From Shewanella sp. TC10 (GTDB lineage: Bacteria; Pseudomonadota; Gammaproteobacteria; Enterobacterales; Shewanellaceae): DNA of 35,770 nucleotides. The notes beneath the pieces were generated by a model, which saw only the letters and a program-made list of their open reading frames with translations, searched no databases and was not told the origin of the DNA. Location of the stretch: assembly GCF_009663145.1 (NCBI RefSeq), contig NZ_VKHR01000001.1, positions 56-35,825 on the forward strand, in the 5' to 3' direction. Positions within the stretch are counted from its first letter, which is position 1. Each line of letters starts with the position of its first letter. Below, piece after piece: positions 7,996 to 16,322 of this stretch. Both the position numbers and the translations under genes were made by a program.

Positions 7996-8061
7996 CCATG
8001 AGCACATCAACTATCGTTCTTTCGCCTGAAGTCCCGACGCTGAGAATGATAATCCTCATGG
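7996..8061. other. Nested hairpin, possible structured RNA
   Basis: An outer 7-bp stem (CCATGAG 7996-8002 with CTCATGG 8055-8061) encloses a 9-bp inner stem (TATCGTTCT 8012-8020 with AGAATGATA 8043-8051, one G-T wobble) and a 22-nt apical loop. It has no T tail. It may be an mRNA 3' structure or a small RNA, or it may be chance. Confidence 0.3.
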
Positions 8062-8128
8062 CTTAAAACAAGCTTAAACAGTAACAACTAATCAACGACA
8101 AGCTTCAGATCACATCTAACGATGACTT

Positions 8129-9004
8129 TTAGGCGTTTTCAGCGGCTTTCTTGTGCATCAGTTCTTTAATCAATGGCGTTAGGATTAACTCCATTGCTAA
8201 CGACATCTTGCCACCAGGAACGACCAAAGTATTGACACGAGACATGAATGAACCCTCGATCATACTGAGGTAATAAGGGAAGTCGACATTGTTAATATCG
8301 CGGAAACGAATCACAACAAAGCTTTCATCTAGGCTGGGAATGTCTTTAGCACTAAATGGGTTTGAAGTATCAACAGTAGGAACGCGCTGAAAGTTAATAT
8401 GTGTACGGGAAAACTGTGGTGTCATATGCTGAATATAATCATCCATGCTGCGCACAATTGAGCCCATGACTTTTTCACGGCTATGACCGCGGTCTGAAGT
8501 GTCTCGAATAATTTTTTGAATCCATTCCAAATTGACAATAGGTACCATGCCTATTAATAAATCAACATGTTGAGCGACATTGGCATCTTCAGTGACAACA
8601 CCGCCGTGCAAACCTTCGTAATAAAGCATGTCGGTATTTTCTGGTAATGGATGCCATTGAGTGAACGTCCCTGGCATTTGGTTAAAGGGTACCGCTTCAT
8701 CAAATGTATGAAGATAACTGCGGGTTTGACCTTGACCCGTTTCTGAATAGCTTTGGAAACACTCTTCGAGTTTTACGAAGTTATTCGCCTCAGGACCAAA
8801 ATAGCTAATGTTACGGTTTTCGGCTTGAGATTTACGGATCAATACTTCCATTTCTGCACGGGTGAAGTTATGAAAACTGTCCCCTTCGATAAAAGCAGCA
8901 TTAATGCCGAGCTGACGAAAGATATGAGTAAATGCAGTTGTCGTTGTTGTCGTACCGGCTCCTGAAGAACCAGTAACAGCGATTATGGGGTGTTTAGTTG
9001 ACAT
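8129..9004 (-). CDS. prkB: PrkB-like phosphoribulokinase/uridine kinase family protein
   Basis: 291 residues (E. coli PrkB 289). The P-loop reads VTGSSGAGTTTT at residues 10-21, the form typical of bacterial phosphoribulokinases, and is followed by IEGDSFHNFTRAEM and YYEGLHGG. The family transfers phosphate from ATP to a sugar hydroxyl, classically ribulose 5-phosphate, but the role of the proteobacterial PrkB outside the Calvin cycle is not established. No RuBisCO gene is in the window. The order prkB-yheU-yheT on the same strand matches E. coli and supports orthology. AGGAT precedes the ATG. Substrate assignment should be treated as family-level only. Confidence 0.9.
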   Translation of the reverse strand: MSTKHPIIAVTGSSGAGTTTTTTAFTHIFRQLGINAAFIEGDSFHNFTRAEMEVLIRKSQAENRNISYFGPEANNFVKLEECFQSYSETGQGQTRSYLHTFDEAVPFNQMPGTFTQWHPLPENTDMLYYEGLHGGVVTEDANVAQHVDLLIGMVPIVNLEWIQKIIRDTSDRGHSREKVMGSIVRSMDDYIQHMTPQFSRTHINFQRVPTVDTSNPFSAKDIPSLDESFVVIRFRDINNVDFPYYLSMIEGSFMSRVNTLVVPGGKMSLAMELILTPLIKELMHKKAAENA

Positions 9005-9159
9005 TTATCCTACCTAGATCAAACGTGAAAATTAGCTAAATTACTGAGACAGTTCAGTGTTTTATCGTTCTGCTCATCGTTAACACTTTCATGATTAAAC
9101 TTGAAGAAAAACAGACTCTATTTATACGGGCTGAATCGATTAAGGTCAATCTTCCAATG

Positions 9160-9414
9160 TTAATCCTGCTCTGCAGTAGGATAAATGATGTGATCTTTAT
9201 GCCTTATGGCAATGGTTTCATCTTCTTCACTAAACTCTACTTTCAGCTCGCCCTGTTTAAGTGACTGCTTACATTTTTCAATAGCAGTTGCTAATTGTTG
9301 GTCATCTAACAGACCGAAAGAGCCGTCTTCAACCTGAGTGAATAAATACTCTTTAATCAGGTTGTTAAAAGTGTCTTGTGGTAATTGCAGCAATGCTTCG
9401 TAAGGAATAAGCAT
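9160..9414 (-). CDS. yheU: UPF0270 family protein YheU
   Basis: 84 residues, slightly longer than E. coli YheU (72). The family pattern is visible: a start like MLIPYEALLQLPQDTFNNLI, a central DDQQLATAIEKCKQSLKQG, and then a strand reading KVEFSEEDETIAIR. The function is unknown. It lies between yheT (3-base gap upstream) and prkB (155 bases downstream), the same order as in E. coli, and is probably cotranscribed with yheT. Confidence 0.88.
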   Translation of the reverse strand: MLIPYEALLQLPQDTFNNLIKEYLFTQVEDGSFGLLDDQQLATAIEKCKQSLKQGELKVEFSEEDETIAIRHKDHIIYPTAEQD

Positions 9415-9417
9415 AAA

Positions 9418-10380
9418 TTAGCCTTTAATAAATTGGATGATGCGAGACTCTAAATAAAAAGTGGGTCTCCAAGGGACGCCGCCAGAGATAAAGCCGACGT
9501 GACCACCGTTTTGATGTAATTCATATTCTACATGGCTCGACATTTCTTCTGCTAAAGGGATCACCTCGTCGGTCATGAATGGGTCATCCTGAGCATGAAT
9601 CACTAATGTCGATTTCTGCACGTTTTTTAAAAAAGGCTTACCACTGGCTCGTTTGTAATAATCAAATACATCACTAAACCCATGCAGTGGCGCAGTGACT
9701 TGATCGTCAAATAAGTGGAAGGTTTTTAAGTTTGAAATTTCATTAGCGGTTACAGGCATCTTACTGGCTAAATGTGATTCAGCCAATTTGGCTTGCATCT
9801 TTTCTTGTAACTGTTTAATTAAATGCTGTTGATATACCGTTGAAAAACCATTTTCTAATTTCTTAGCGCAGGCGGCTAGACATAACGGCGCGGAAACAAT
9901 AACGGTTTTGTCCAGCACACTATTGCTACCTTGTTCACCTTGATATTTGGCTAACACATTACCGCCTAGGCTATAACCTACCGCGTAAAGAGGTGAATTA
10001 GGGTAATGTTGTTTTAATTGAGACAAAGTGAAGTGGATGTCTTGGGTGTCACCACTATGATAACTGCGGGCAAGTCGATTGGGTTCACCTGAGCAGCTAC
10101 GGTGATGATGCACTACAGCGCACAAGCCATTATCTTTGGCTGTTTGCAGCATTCGACGGACATAGTGTGAGTCACTGCTTCCTTCAAGCCCATGTAAAAT
10201 GACCAGTATAGGCTGACCATTAACCGCTTCTCCAACCCAGTCTAAATCAACAAAATCACCATCAACTAGCTCTTGGCGCTGTCGTGATACTTCTGGTTTG
10301 TCCACTTTGAAAAATACAGGTAAAATCGTTTGAATATGGGCACTTACAGCCCACCAAGGTGGAGAGAAAAGCTTTTTCAT
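9418..10380 (-). CDS. yheT: YheT family alpha/beta hydrolase
   Basis: 320 residues. The alpha/beta-hydrolase triad can be placed: nucleophile S137 in VGYSLGGN, acid in HAQDDPF (D265 or D266) and H294 in NGGHVGF. The oxyanion region is ILHGLEGSSDSHYV. The family resembles ABHD1/ABHD3-type esterases; the natural substrate of bacterial YheT is not known. It is the first gene of yheT-yheU(-prkB), and the E. coli order is kept. The downstream yheU starts 3 bases after its stop, which suggests coupled translation. Confidence 0.92.
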   Translation of the reverse strand: MKKLFSPPWWAVSAHIQTILPVFFKVDKPEVSRQRQELVDGDFVDLDWVGEAVNGQPILVILHGLEGSSDSHYVRRMLQTAKDNGLCAVVHHHRSCSGEPNRLARSYHSGDTQDIHFTLSQLKQHYPNSPLYAVGYSLGGNVLAKYQGEQGSNSVLDKTVIVSAPLCLAACAKKLENGFSTVYQQHLIKQLQEKMQAKLAESHLASKMPVTANEISNLKTFHLFDDQVTAPLHGFSDVFDYYKRASGKPFLKNVQKSTLVIHAQDDPFMTDEVIPLAEEMSSHVEYELHQNGGHVGFISGGVPWRPTFYLESRIIQFIKG

Positions 10381-10570
10381 AAGGGTATTTAATGTGCAAT
10401 AGTTTGTTAATATTCAAACGTGTGTTTAAATGTTGATTGAGTTCACTTTATCATAGATGCTTTTACTGCAACAAATGTGGCATTTAAGGGCTGTAAATCT
10501 ACAGTACTGGTTTCTGGTGTTGATTTAAGATCTGGCTCTAACGGAAGTACTAACTAGAAAAGGGATAACA

Positions 10571-11071
10571 ATGAAAAGAAGAACCTTTTTAACAGGTGCA
10601 TTTACCGGAACAGCTGCGCTTGCTTTGGGCGTGAGTTTATATACTCCAGAAGTGACTGACAATCCTGATGATACTCACCGCTTATTATTTGGGGTGCTTA
10701 TCCCTGTTTTTATGGATGGGGCATTGCCTGATGTGGCTAACTATCGAGAAGCCTTCTTAAATCGCACTATTATCGCCATCAATAAAACCATTAGTGTATT
10801 GCCAACCGATCAAAAGCAAGAGTTAGAACAGCTATTAACTATGCTTGAATCTCGATTCGGGTTATTGATTTTAACCAGTAGCATCACGCCTTTGATGCTA
10901 AGAACTCCAGCAGAACTTAATCACATGTTAGAGCAATGGCGTCATCACTTTTTAGAAATGATGCAAACAGCCTATTTAGGCTTACGTGAGCTAATTGTGG
11001 CGAGTTATTACGCCTGCCCTGAACATTGGGGACGTTTACATTATTCAAAACCGACCTTTTTAGATGCATAA
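10571..11071 (+). CDS. Tat-signal small subunit of a GMC dehydrogenase
   Basis: 166 residues. The N-terminus MKRRTFLTGAFTGTAALALG is a twin-arginine signal (R3-R4-x-F-L) with a weakly hydrophobic core. The rest is a small helical domain resembling gluconate 2-dehydrogenase subunit 3-type partners (AVLIPVF-like start seen as FGVLIPVFMDGALPD). Its only neighbour, 45 bases downstream on the same strand, is a GMC flavoprotein without a signal of its own. Partners of this type carry the flavoprotein through the Tat pathway as a folded complex. The start at 10571 follows AGGGAT. The substrate oxidised by the complex is unknown. Confidence 0.8.
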   Translation: MKRRTFLTGAFTGTAALALGVSLYTPEVTDNPDDTHRLLFGVLIPVFMDGALPDVANYREAFLNRTIIAINKTISVLPTDQKQELEQLLTMLESRFGLLILTSSITPLMLRTPAELNHMLEQWRHHFLEMMQTAYLGLRELIVASYYACPEHWGRLHYSKPTFLDA

Positions 11072-11116
11072 GCCATTTGAATACATCAATTATTAACACA
11101 CATTCTGGAGTATCAA

Positions 11117-12706
11117 ATGGCGGCAACTATTATTGACCCAATCACTACTGGTTTAGCATCAGGTTGGCAGCATATTGATGCTAATCATTTATCTGAAAAC
11201 CAACATTTTGAAGCAGATGTTGTGATTGTCGGCACTGGCGCTGGCGGCGGCACTGCGGCAGAAATATTAACTGATGCCGGATTGAGCGTAATAATGATTG
11301 AAGCTGGGCCGCTTAAATCATCCAGTGATTTCGATATGGAAGAGCGCACAGCCTATCCCGACTTATATCAACAAGCAGCAGCTATGAAAACAGCTGATAA
11401 AGGTATTGGTATCTTTCAAGGTCGCAGTGTCGGCGGCTCAACCACAGTGAACTGGACAACATCCATTCGAACACCGCAAAATGCGTTGGAGTTCTGGGCC
11501 AAGGAAAAATCTGTTGCTGGTCTTTCAAGTGAAAGTCTATTGCCTTGGTTTGAAAAAATGGAAGCAAGACTCAACATTAGTGAGTGGCAATTCCAGCCTA
11601 ATCAGAATAATGCAGCGCTAAAAGAAGGCTGTGAAAAGCTGGGTTGGGAATACACAGTTATCAAACGTAACGTAAAAGGTTGTTGGAACAGTGGTTACTG
11701 TGGCATGGGGTGCCCAGTCAATGCTAAACAATCTATGCTGGTGACGACGATTCCAAGTGCGTTAGAGCAAGGTGCTACGTTAATTTCAAATGCAAAAGTG
11801 TTTGATTTAAAGCATAAAGGCGACAAAGTAGAAGGCTTGTCAGCGAGAGCGCAATTAGGCACTGCAGTCACTCTGACATTTAGTGCAAGGCATTACATAT
11901 TGAGCGCAGGAGCGATTCATACTCCCACCATTTTAATGCGTGCTAACACACCCGATCCACATAAGTTATTAGGTAAGACATTTTTACACCCCACCCTGTT
12001 ATCAGGCAGTATTTTTGACAAGCAAATTGATGGTCATAGTGGGGCGCCACAATCAATATATTCAGATGAATTTGTTTGGCGTGATGGTGCTGGTGGTGAA
12101 ATGGGTTATAAACTTGAAGTACCACCAATTCATCCAGTATTAATCGCTTCAAAAACCATTGGTTATGGTCAAAGTCATGCTGAGTTAATGACTCACTTTA
12201 ATAACCTTCAAGTCATGATAGCACTTGTTAGAGATGGCTACTCTGAGCAAAGCCCTGGTGGGCAGGTGAGATTAACAGACTCGGGTTTTGCGTTAGATTA
12301 CTCACTTGAAAAACCTTTTTGGGATACAGCAAGACGCGCCTTTGCCACTATGGCAGAGTTGCAATTTGCAGCAGGCGCTAGCAAAGTGCTACCTATTAAC
12401 GATGGTATTGGCATGCAACTGAATTGGGCACAAGCTAAAGAGACGATTGCGAACATGGACATTGGATTGTTAAAAACCATTGTAGCTTCTGCACATGTGA
12501 TGGGGGGCTGTGCTATGGGTGAAGATAGAACGATGTCGATGATAAACAGTGATGGCCAATCCCATTACTTTGATAACCTATCTGTTATGGACGGCTCCAT
12601 GTTCCCAACCAGCTTAGGGGCTAACCCACAACTGTCGATTTACGGCATTGTGGCACGAAACGCGACCTTATTAGCTGAACGATTAAAGCCTAAAGTCCAA
12701 AGTTAG
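11117..12706 (+). CDS. GMC-family FAD-dependent oxidoreductase, catalytic subunit
   Basis: 529 residues. The ADP-binding fold VVIVGTGAGGGTAAE lies at about 35-49 and ends with an acidic residue in IEAGP. The GMC region GRSVGGSTTVNW follows, and the C-terminal active-site block has SAHVMGGCAMGED, then SVMDGSMFPTSLGANPQL. A Cys-rich stretch (GCWNSGYCGMGCP, about 193-205) is typical of gluconate/sorbitol-type GMC dehydrogenases. It has no signal peptide and should be exported with the Tat-signal protein just upstream. Electrons normally pass to a cytochrome c subunit, but none is encoded nearby, so the acceptor is unclear. GGAG precedes the ATG at 7 nt. Confidence 0.88.
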   Translation: MAATIIDPITTGLASGWQHIDANHLSENQHFEADVVIVGTGAGGGTAAEILTDAGLSVIMIEAGPLKSSSDFDMEERTAYPDLYQQAAAMKTADKGIGIFQGRSVGGSTTVNWTTSIRTPQNALEFWAKEKSVAGLSSESLLPWFEKMEARLNISEWQFQPNQNNAALKEGCEKLGWEYTVIKRNVKGCWNSGYCGMGCPVNAKQSMLVTTIPSALEQGATLISNAKVFDLKHKGDKVEGLSARAQLGTAVTLTFSARHYILSAGAIHTPTILMRANTPDPHKLLGKTFLHPTLLSGSIFDKQIDGHSGAPQSIYSDEFVWRDGAGGEMGYKLEVPPIHPVLIASKTIGYGQSHAELMTHFNNLQVMIALVRDGYSEQSPGGQVRLTDSGFALDYSLEKPFWDTARRAFATMAELQFAAGASKVLPINDGIGMQLNWAQAKETIANMDIGLLKTIVASAHVMGGCAMGEDRTMSMINSDGQSHYFDNLSVMDGSMFPTSLGANPQLSIYGIVARNATLLAERLKPKVQS

Positions 12707-12720
12707 TTTCAGTTTGAATC

Positions 12721-12758
12721 AATAAAAAAACCGACTGATATCAGTCGGTTTTTTTATT
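12721..12758. terminator. Intrinsic terminator after the GMC gene
   Basis: The 18-nt palindrome CCGACTGATATCAGTCGG (12731-12748) is extended by A and T tracts to a fully self-complementary 38-nt element. It starts 14 bases after the stop and has T tracts for both directions. Confidence 0.92.
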
Positions 12759-13247
12759 GATAAATACTAGGGAAATAGAAAACATCAAGCTGGATCACAA
12801 TAAGTCAAAATAACTTCACAGGAAACACATATATCAAATTGCATATATGTGACTTTTCATATATAGTTTCGTCATCTTCATTTATAGTTGCTTGTTGAAT
12901 GGCTTTTGTAATAAGCATTGGTTTAAAGTTACTTGCTTACAGGTGCATGTTGATAGCCATATGAAACGACAATTTTCTGTTTTGATATAAACTTAATGAA
13001 CCTGTGGATGAAGATGATTGATGCATTCATACACCCAAGTATTGTGAAGGTTTAATGAGTCAGCAAAGTTAAGGGTATTTAGCTTGTAGCGGAAATAACA
13101 AACTGATTCAGTGGATAACTTTGCGACAAAATACCAATTTAAAACAATCAATGGCTTAGATAATAGGCGATTGAATATAAAGAATTTATATATAACCCGG
13201 TGATTAACACCATGCGATTTAGCATATTGATTAAACAAGGTTGAGTT
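12759..13247. promoter_or_regulatory. Long leader region of the GAPDH-arsJ operon
   Basis: About 490 A+T-rich bases separate the terminator from the GAPDH start. The CATATAT repeats lie at 12826-12864. A minus-strand frame at 12993-13238 is not convincing (see rejected items). The ribosome-binding site AAGG (13237-13240) stands 7 nt before ATG 13248. I cannot place promoter boxes with confidence. The length would allow an upstream regulatory site or a decayed gene. Confidence 0.5.
12826..12864. promoter_or_regulatory. Candidate operator: three CATATAT repeats with dyad symmetry
   Basis: CATATAT occurs at 12828-12834, 12842-12848 and 12858-12864. Two overlapping dyads result: CACATATAT (12826-12834) with ATATATGTG (12843-12851), and ATATATG (12843-12849) with CATATAT (12858-12864). 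ArsR-family and similar winged-helix repressors often bind A+T-rich dyads of this kind. The site is about 385 bases before the GAPDH start, so the link to that operon is only positional. Confidence 0.3.
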
Positions 13248-14264
13248 ATGACGATTAAAGTAGGAATTAACGGTTTTGGCCGTATGGGACGTTTATCATT
13301 TCGTGCTGCATATGATTGGGCTGACGTTGAATTTGTTCAAATTAACGATCCAGCTGGTGATGCAGCAACGCTGGCACACTTAGTTAACTTCGACTCTGTT
13401 CATGGGCGCTGGGATCATGAAGCGGTAGCTACAGATAATGTGATTGAGGTAAACGGTCATAAAATCACTTGTACAGCCAATAAAGCTATTGCCGATACTG
13501 ATTGGTCAAACTGTGATGTTGTCATTGAAGCATCTGGTAAAATGAAGACTAAAGCAAAGCTACAAGCTTATTTAGATCAAGGTGTTAAACGTGTTGTAGT
13601 GACTGCCCCAGTTAAAGAAGATGGCGTGTTGAATATTGTCATGGGCGTAAATCATCAAGATTATGATAAAGACATCCATCCAATTGTCACAGCGGCCTCA
13701 TGTACCACAAACTGCCTAGCGCCTGTAGTAAAAGTCATTCATGAGTCATTAGGTATTGTTCATGGCTCAATGACCACGATTCATGACATTACTAATACTC
13801 AAACTATTCTTGATGCTCCCCACAAGGATTTACGCCGTGCAAGAGCATGTGGCATGAGCCTTATTCCTACTACCACGGGATCTGCAACAGCAATTACTCA
13901 TATATTCCCAGAATTGAAAGGTCGTTTAAATGGTCATGCGATTCGTGTGCCTTTAGCAAATGCCTCTATTACTGATTGCGTATTTGAAGTCAGTCGTGAG
14001 ACCACAGAAGCGGAAGTTAACGGTTTATTGAGTGATGCAGCATCTGGCGAGCTTGCAGGGGTACTTGGTTATGAAACTAGACCATTAGTATCAATCGATT
14101 ATAAGACAGATCCACGTTCAGCTGTGATTGATGCACCTTCGACCATGGTGGTTAATGGTACTCAAGTTAAGCTTTATGTTTGGTATGACAATGAATGGGG
14201 CTATGCGAATCGAACAGCTGAACTGATGCGTTTAGTGGGTTTACAAGATAAAGCTGACGCGTAA
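13248..14264 (+). CDS. ArsJ-associated glyceraldehyde-3-phosphate dehydrogenase (arsenate detoxification)
   Basis: 338 residues with the GAPDH fold: NAD site [13 protein letters not shown] (9-21), catalytic C152 in ASCTTNC and H179 in TTIHDIT. With arsenate in place of phosphate, this enzyme type forms 1-arseno-3-phosphoglycerate, which ArsJ exports. The assignment rests on the adjacent arsJ (53-base gap, same strand) and on sequence that differs from housekeeping GapA, such as [12 protein letters not shown] where canonical enzymes have TGAAKAV. The N-terminal [22 protein letters not shown] is also of this subgroup. No arsR, arsC or arsB is visible nearby. Catalytic residues are intact, so it should also work with phosphate. 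Confidence 0.88.
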   Translation: MTIKVGINGFGRMGRLSFRAAYDWADVEFVQINDPAGDAATLAHLVNFDSVHGRWDHEAVATDNVIEVNGHKITCTANKAIADTDWSNCDVVIEASGKMKTKAKLQAYLDQGVKRVVVTAPVKEDGVLNIVMGVNHQDYDKDIHPIVTAASCTTNCLAPVVKVIHESLGIVHGSMTTIHDITNTQTILDAPHKDLRRARACGMSLIPTTTGSATAITHIFPELKGRLNGHAIRVPLANASITDCVFEVSRETTEAEVNGLLSDAASGELAGVLGYETRPLVSIDYKTDPRSAVIDAPSTMVVNGTQVKLYVWYDNEWGYANRTAELMRLVGLQDKADA

Positions 14265-14317
14265 GATTTTGATGTTATTAAACACCAATATTTGCAGCAT
14301 GAAATAGGATTTAGGCA

Positions 14318-15550
14318 ATGTCTTTTGTGGCTAAGCTGGCTAATTTACCCAGTGAGATAAAACAGTACTTAATTGTTACCGGTAATTATTGGGCTTTTAC
14401 CTTAACTGATGGTGCATTACGCATGCTGGTGGTATTGCATTTTCATGGGTTAGGTTTTAGCCCGATTGAAATTGCCATGCTGTTCTTATTTTATGAAATC
14501 TTTGGTGTTGTCACTAACTTAGTGGGTGGCTGGCTTGGTGCAAGAGTAGGGCTAAACCGCACCATGAATATTGGTCTTGCGATGCAAGTCATCGCATTAT
14601 CCATGTTGCTGGTGCCCACTGAATGGTTAACCGTCGTGTGGGTTATGGCTGCGCAGGCATTGTCTGGTATTGCTAAAGACCTCAATAAAATGAGTGCCAA
14701 AAGTGCGATAAAAACCTTAGTACCTGCGGGTGCTGAAGGTAAGTTATATCAATGGGTCGCAATCTTAACAGGCTCTAAAAATGCGTTAAAAGGGGTCGGT
14801 TTCTTTTTAGGTGGCGCACTACTATCGTTATTTGGATTTCAAACCGCCATTTTAATCATGGCAGTGGCATTACTTGTGGTGTGGGTATTTAGTGTACTAA
14901 CACTGAAAAGTCAGCTTGGTAAAGCCAGTGCTAAACCAAAGTTTAAAGAGATATTCTCTAAAAGCAGCACCATTAATTATTTATCCGCTGCGAGATTATT
15001 CTTGTTTGCTGCAAGGGATGTGTGGTTTGTGGTTGCATTACCCGTGTATTTGGCAAGTCAGTTCAATTGGGACCATTGGTATGTTGGCGGCTTTTTAGCC
15101 CTGTGGGTGATTGGTTATGGCGCTGTGCAGTCATTTGCACCTTACTTCACAGGTAAAAAGCAAGGTAAGGTACCAGATGGTAAAAGTGCTTTGGCATGGG
15201 CTGCAATGCTTGCGATTGTGCCTGCTTTTATTGCGTTAGCACTCAGTTCTGATTGGCATAGCCAAGCTATCTTGATTGGTGGTTTACTGGTATTTGGTGG
15301 CTTGTTTGCAGTTAATTCATCAATGCACAGCTACTTAATTGTCAGTTATGCGGGAAAAGATGGCGTCTCGTTAGATGTTGGCTTCTACTATATGGCAAAT
15401 GCCATGGGCAGACTTATTGGAACCTTATTGTCTGGTTGGGTTTTCCAGCAATACGGCCTCGAGGCTTGTTTGTGGATTTCAAGTGGTTTAATAGCACTGG
15501 CCGCCATCATTTCTATCAAGCTACCACAGCATGATACTGCGAAGGCTTAA
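14318..15550 (+). CDS. arsJ: ArsJ organoarsenical efflux transporter (MFS)
   Basis: 410 residues, strongly hydrophobic, with roughly 10-12 membrane segments of the major facilitator type. The start region YLIVTGNYWAFTLTDGALRM, then EIFGVVTNLVGGWLGARVGL and LSGIAKDLNKMSAKSA are signatures I recognise for ArsJ. ArsJ exports the unstable 1-arseno-3-phosphoglycerate made by the partner GAPDH; outside the cell the product breaks down to arsenate, giving net removal of As(V). The ATG is preceded by AGGA (14306-14309). The operon ends at the hairpin at 15574-15602. The pair sits between yheT and yheS, neighbours in E. coli, so it was probably inserted into an older block. Confidence 0.92.
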   Translation: MSFVAKLANLPSEIKQYLIVTGNYWAFTLTDGALRMLVVLHFHGLGFSPIEIAMLFLFYEIFGVVTNLVGGWLGARVGLNRTMNIGLAMQVIALSMLLVPTEWLTVVWVMAAQALSGIAKDLNKMSAKSAIKTLVPAGAEGKLYQWVAILTGSKNALKGVGFFLGGALLSLFGFQTAILIMAVALLVVWVFSVLTLKSQLGKASAKPKFKEIFSKSSTINYLSAARLFLFAARDVWFVVALPVYLASQFNWDHWYVGGFLALWVIGYGAVQSFAPYFTGKKQGKVPDGKSALAWAAMLAIVPAFIALALSSDWHSQAILIGGLLVFGGLFAVNSSMHSYLIVSYAGKDGVSLDVGFYYMANAMGRLIGTLLSGWVFQQYGLEACLWISSGLIALAAIISIKLPQHDTAKA

Positions 15551-15573
15551 TCGTTAGAAAACTTGAGAATGGT

Positions 15574-15602
15574 ATGCGGCGCGTTGAGCGCCGTATTTAT
15601 TT
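15574..15602 (+). terminator. Intrinsic terminator after arsJ
   Basis: A G+C-rich stem pairs 15574-15582 with 15588-15596 (core CGGCGC-GTTGA-GCGCCG, one G-T wobble) and is followed by TTATTTG. It lies 24 bases after the arsJ stop. The T tract is interrupted, but the stem is strong. Confidence 0.75.
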
Positions 15603-15665
15603 GAGCTTCAATCCGTACTCAATATTCTTAATGCTTCAATCTAGATCCAATGTGGTTAACATTGC

Positions 15666-16124
15666 TTATGCAGATTGCAGCTCAGTAAAGTAGTTTGCAT
15701 CAATACCAAATAAACATAAGTAGTTATCGGTATTATAACTTGGATTGTTGTTATCGGAGATGACGCTAATGCCTTCGGCTTCAAATTGATTGAGCTTTCT
15801 TAGTAACATTTGCTGGGTCTTACGCTCCATCATTAACTCAATATCAAGCATTTGCTGATATTCACCAGGTTGTAAATGGGATTTTGCCAATCGACGTAAT
15901 TTACGATAAGGCGAGACAACTTTAGTGTCCCAATCTTCAATCGTGGCTGCTAATGTTTCCCATTGAGCTAGCGCTAAAGGGTGGTTTTGTTGATCTAGGT
16001 ATTGTGCTAGTAAAAGCAGATTAACATTCACCTGATAATCATCTTGAACACTAATATAGCTTAAACGATGGGTAGCGTAACGGTTATCGCAATCACGCCA
16101 AATTAACGAATTAAACTGTTGCAC
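15666..16124 (-). CDS. TIGR02444/DUF2390 family protein
   Basis: 152 residues. The family is recognised from its pattern of helical segments: an N-terminal WRDCDNRYA region, VNVNLLLLAQYLDQQ, and WDTKVVSPYRKLRRLAK, the last typical of TIGR02444. The function is unknown. It lies downstream of yheS on the same strand; in pseudomonads and related bacteria this family is commonly encoded next to a yheS-type ABC-F gene, so the neighbourhood fits. A 198-base gap separates it from yheS. A weak hairpin near 15648-15664 overlaps its stop. Confidence 0.78.
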   Translation of the reverse strand: MQQFNSLIWRDCDNRYATHRLSYISVQDDYQVNVNLLLLAQYLDQQNHPLALAQWETLAATIEDWDTKVVSPYRKLRRLAKSHLQPGEYQQMLDIELMMERKTQQMLLRKLNQFEAEGISVISDNNNPSYNTDNYLCLFGIDANYFTELQSA

Positions 16125-16244
16125 TGTGCATTTCTCCTGAAAATATTAGTGTCTAATTAATCGGCTTTAAGCCTGTCATTATCGATGACTTGATTGCCCT
16201 CGATAATGATGGTGTTTCATTCCTTGAATAGCGCAGTGCAATTC

Positions 16245-16316
16245 AGATATTGCTATAAGTTATTAATGTTAAGTAACTAAAGATATTGCTATAAGCTATT
16301 AATGTTAAGTAACTAA
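16245..16316. repeat. Tandem duplication of a 36-bp unit
   Basis: Bases 16245-16280 are repeated directly at 16281-16316 with one mismatch (AAGTTATT against AAGCTATT). The unit begins AGATATTGCTATAAG and ends TTAAGTAACTAA. It lies immediately downstream of yheS, six bases from its stop, and looks like a recent slippage or duplication. A small nearby dyad (16177-16185 with 16200-16208, CATTATCGA) is separate. Confidence 0.92.
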
Positions 16317-16322
16317 AATAGT

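Larger units (their letters stand above)
7759..8128. other. Convergent intergenic region with a tandem array and a nested hairpin
   Basis: This 370-base gap lies between the 7339 gene (plus) and prkB (minus). It holds a 5 x 16-bp tandem array (7805-7884) and a two-stem nested hairpin (7996-8061). No T-tailed terminator is evident for either gene. Confidence 0.6.

Noticed and set aside
8129..9004. Phosphoribulokinase as evidence of a Calvin cycle
   Set aside because: The gene is the PrkB type found next to yheU and yheT in E. coli, and no RuBisCO or other Calvin-cycle gene is present.
12893..12908. TGTTGAATGGCTTTTG shared with the interior of the repeat element at 1686-1950
   Set aside because: Only 16 bases match, with no similarity on either side and no element end nearby; chance cannot be excluded.
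12993..13238. 81-codon minus-strand frame in the GAPDH leader region
   Set aside because: It has no ribosome-binding site or recognisable domain, would begin 9 bases from the GAPDH start codon and would cover its promoter. The A+T-rich composition makes such a frame likely by chance.
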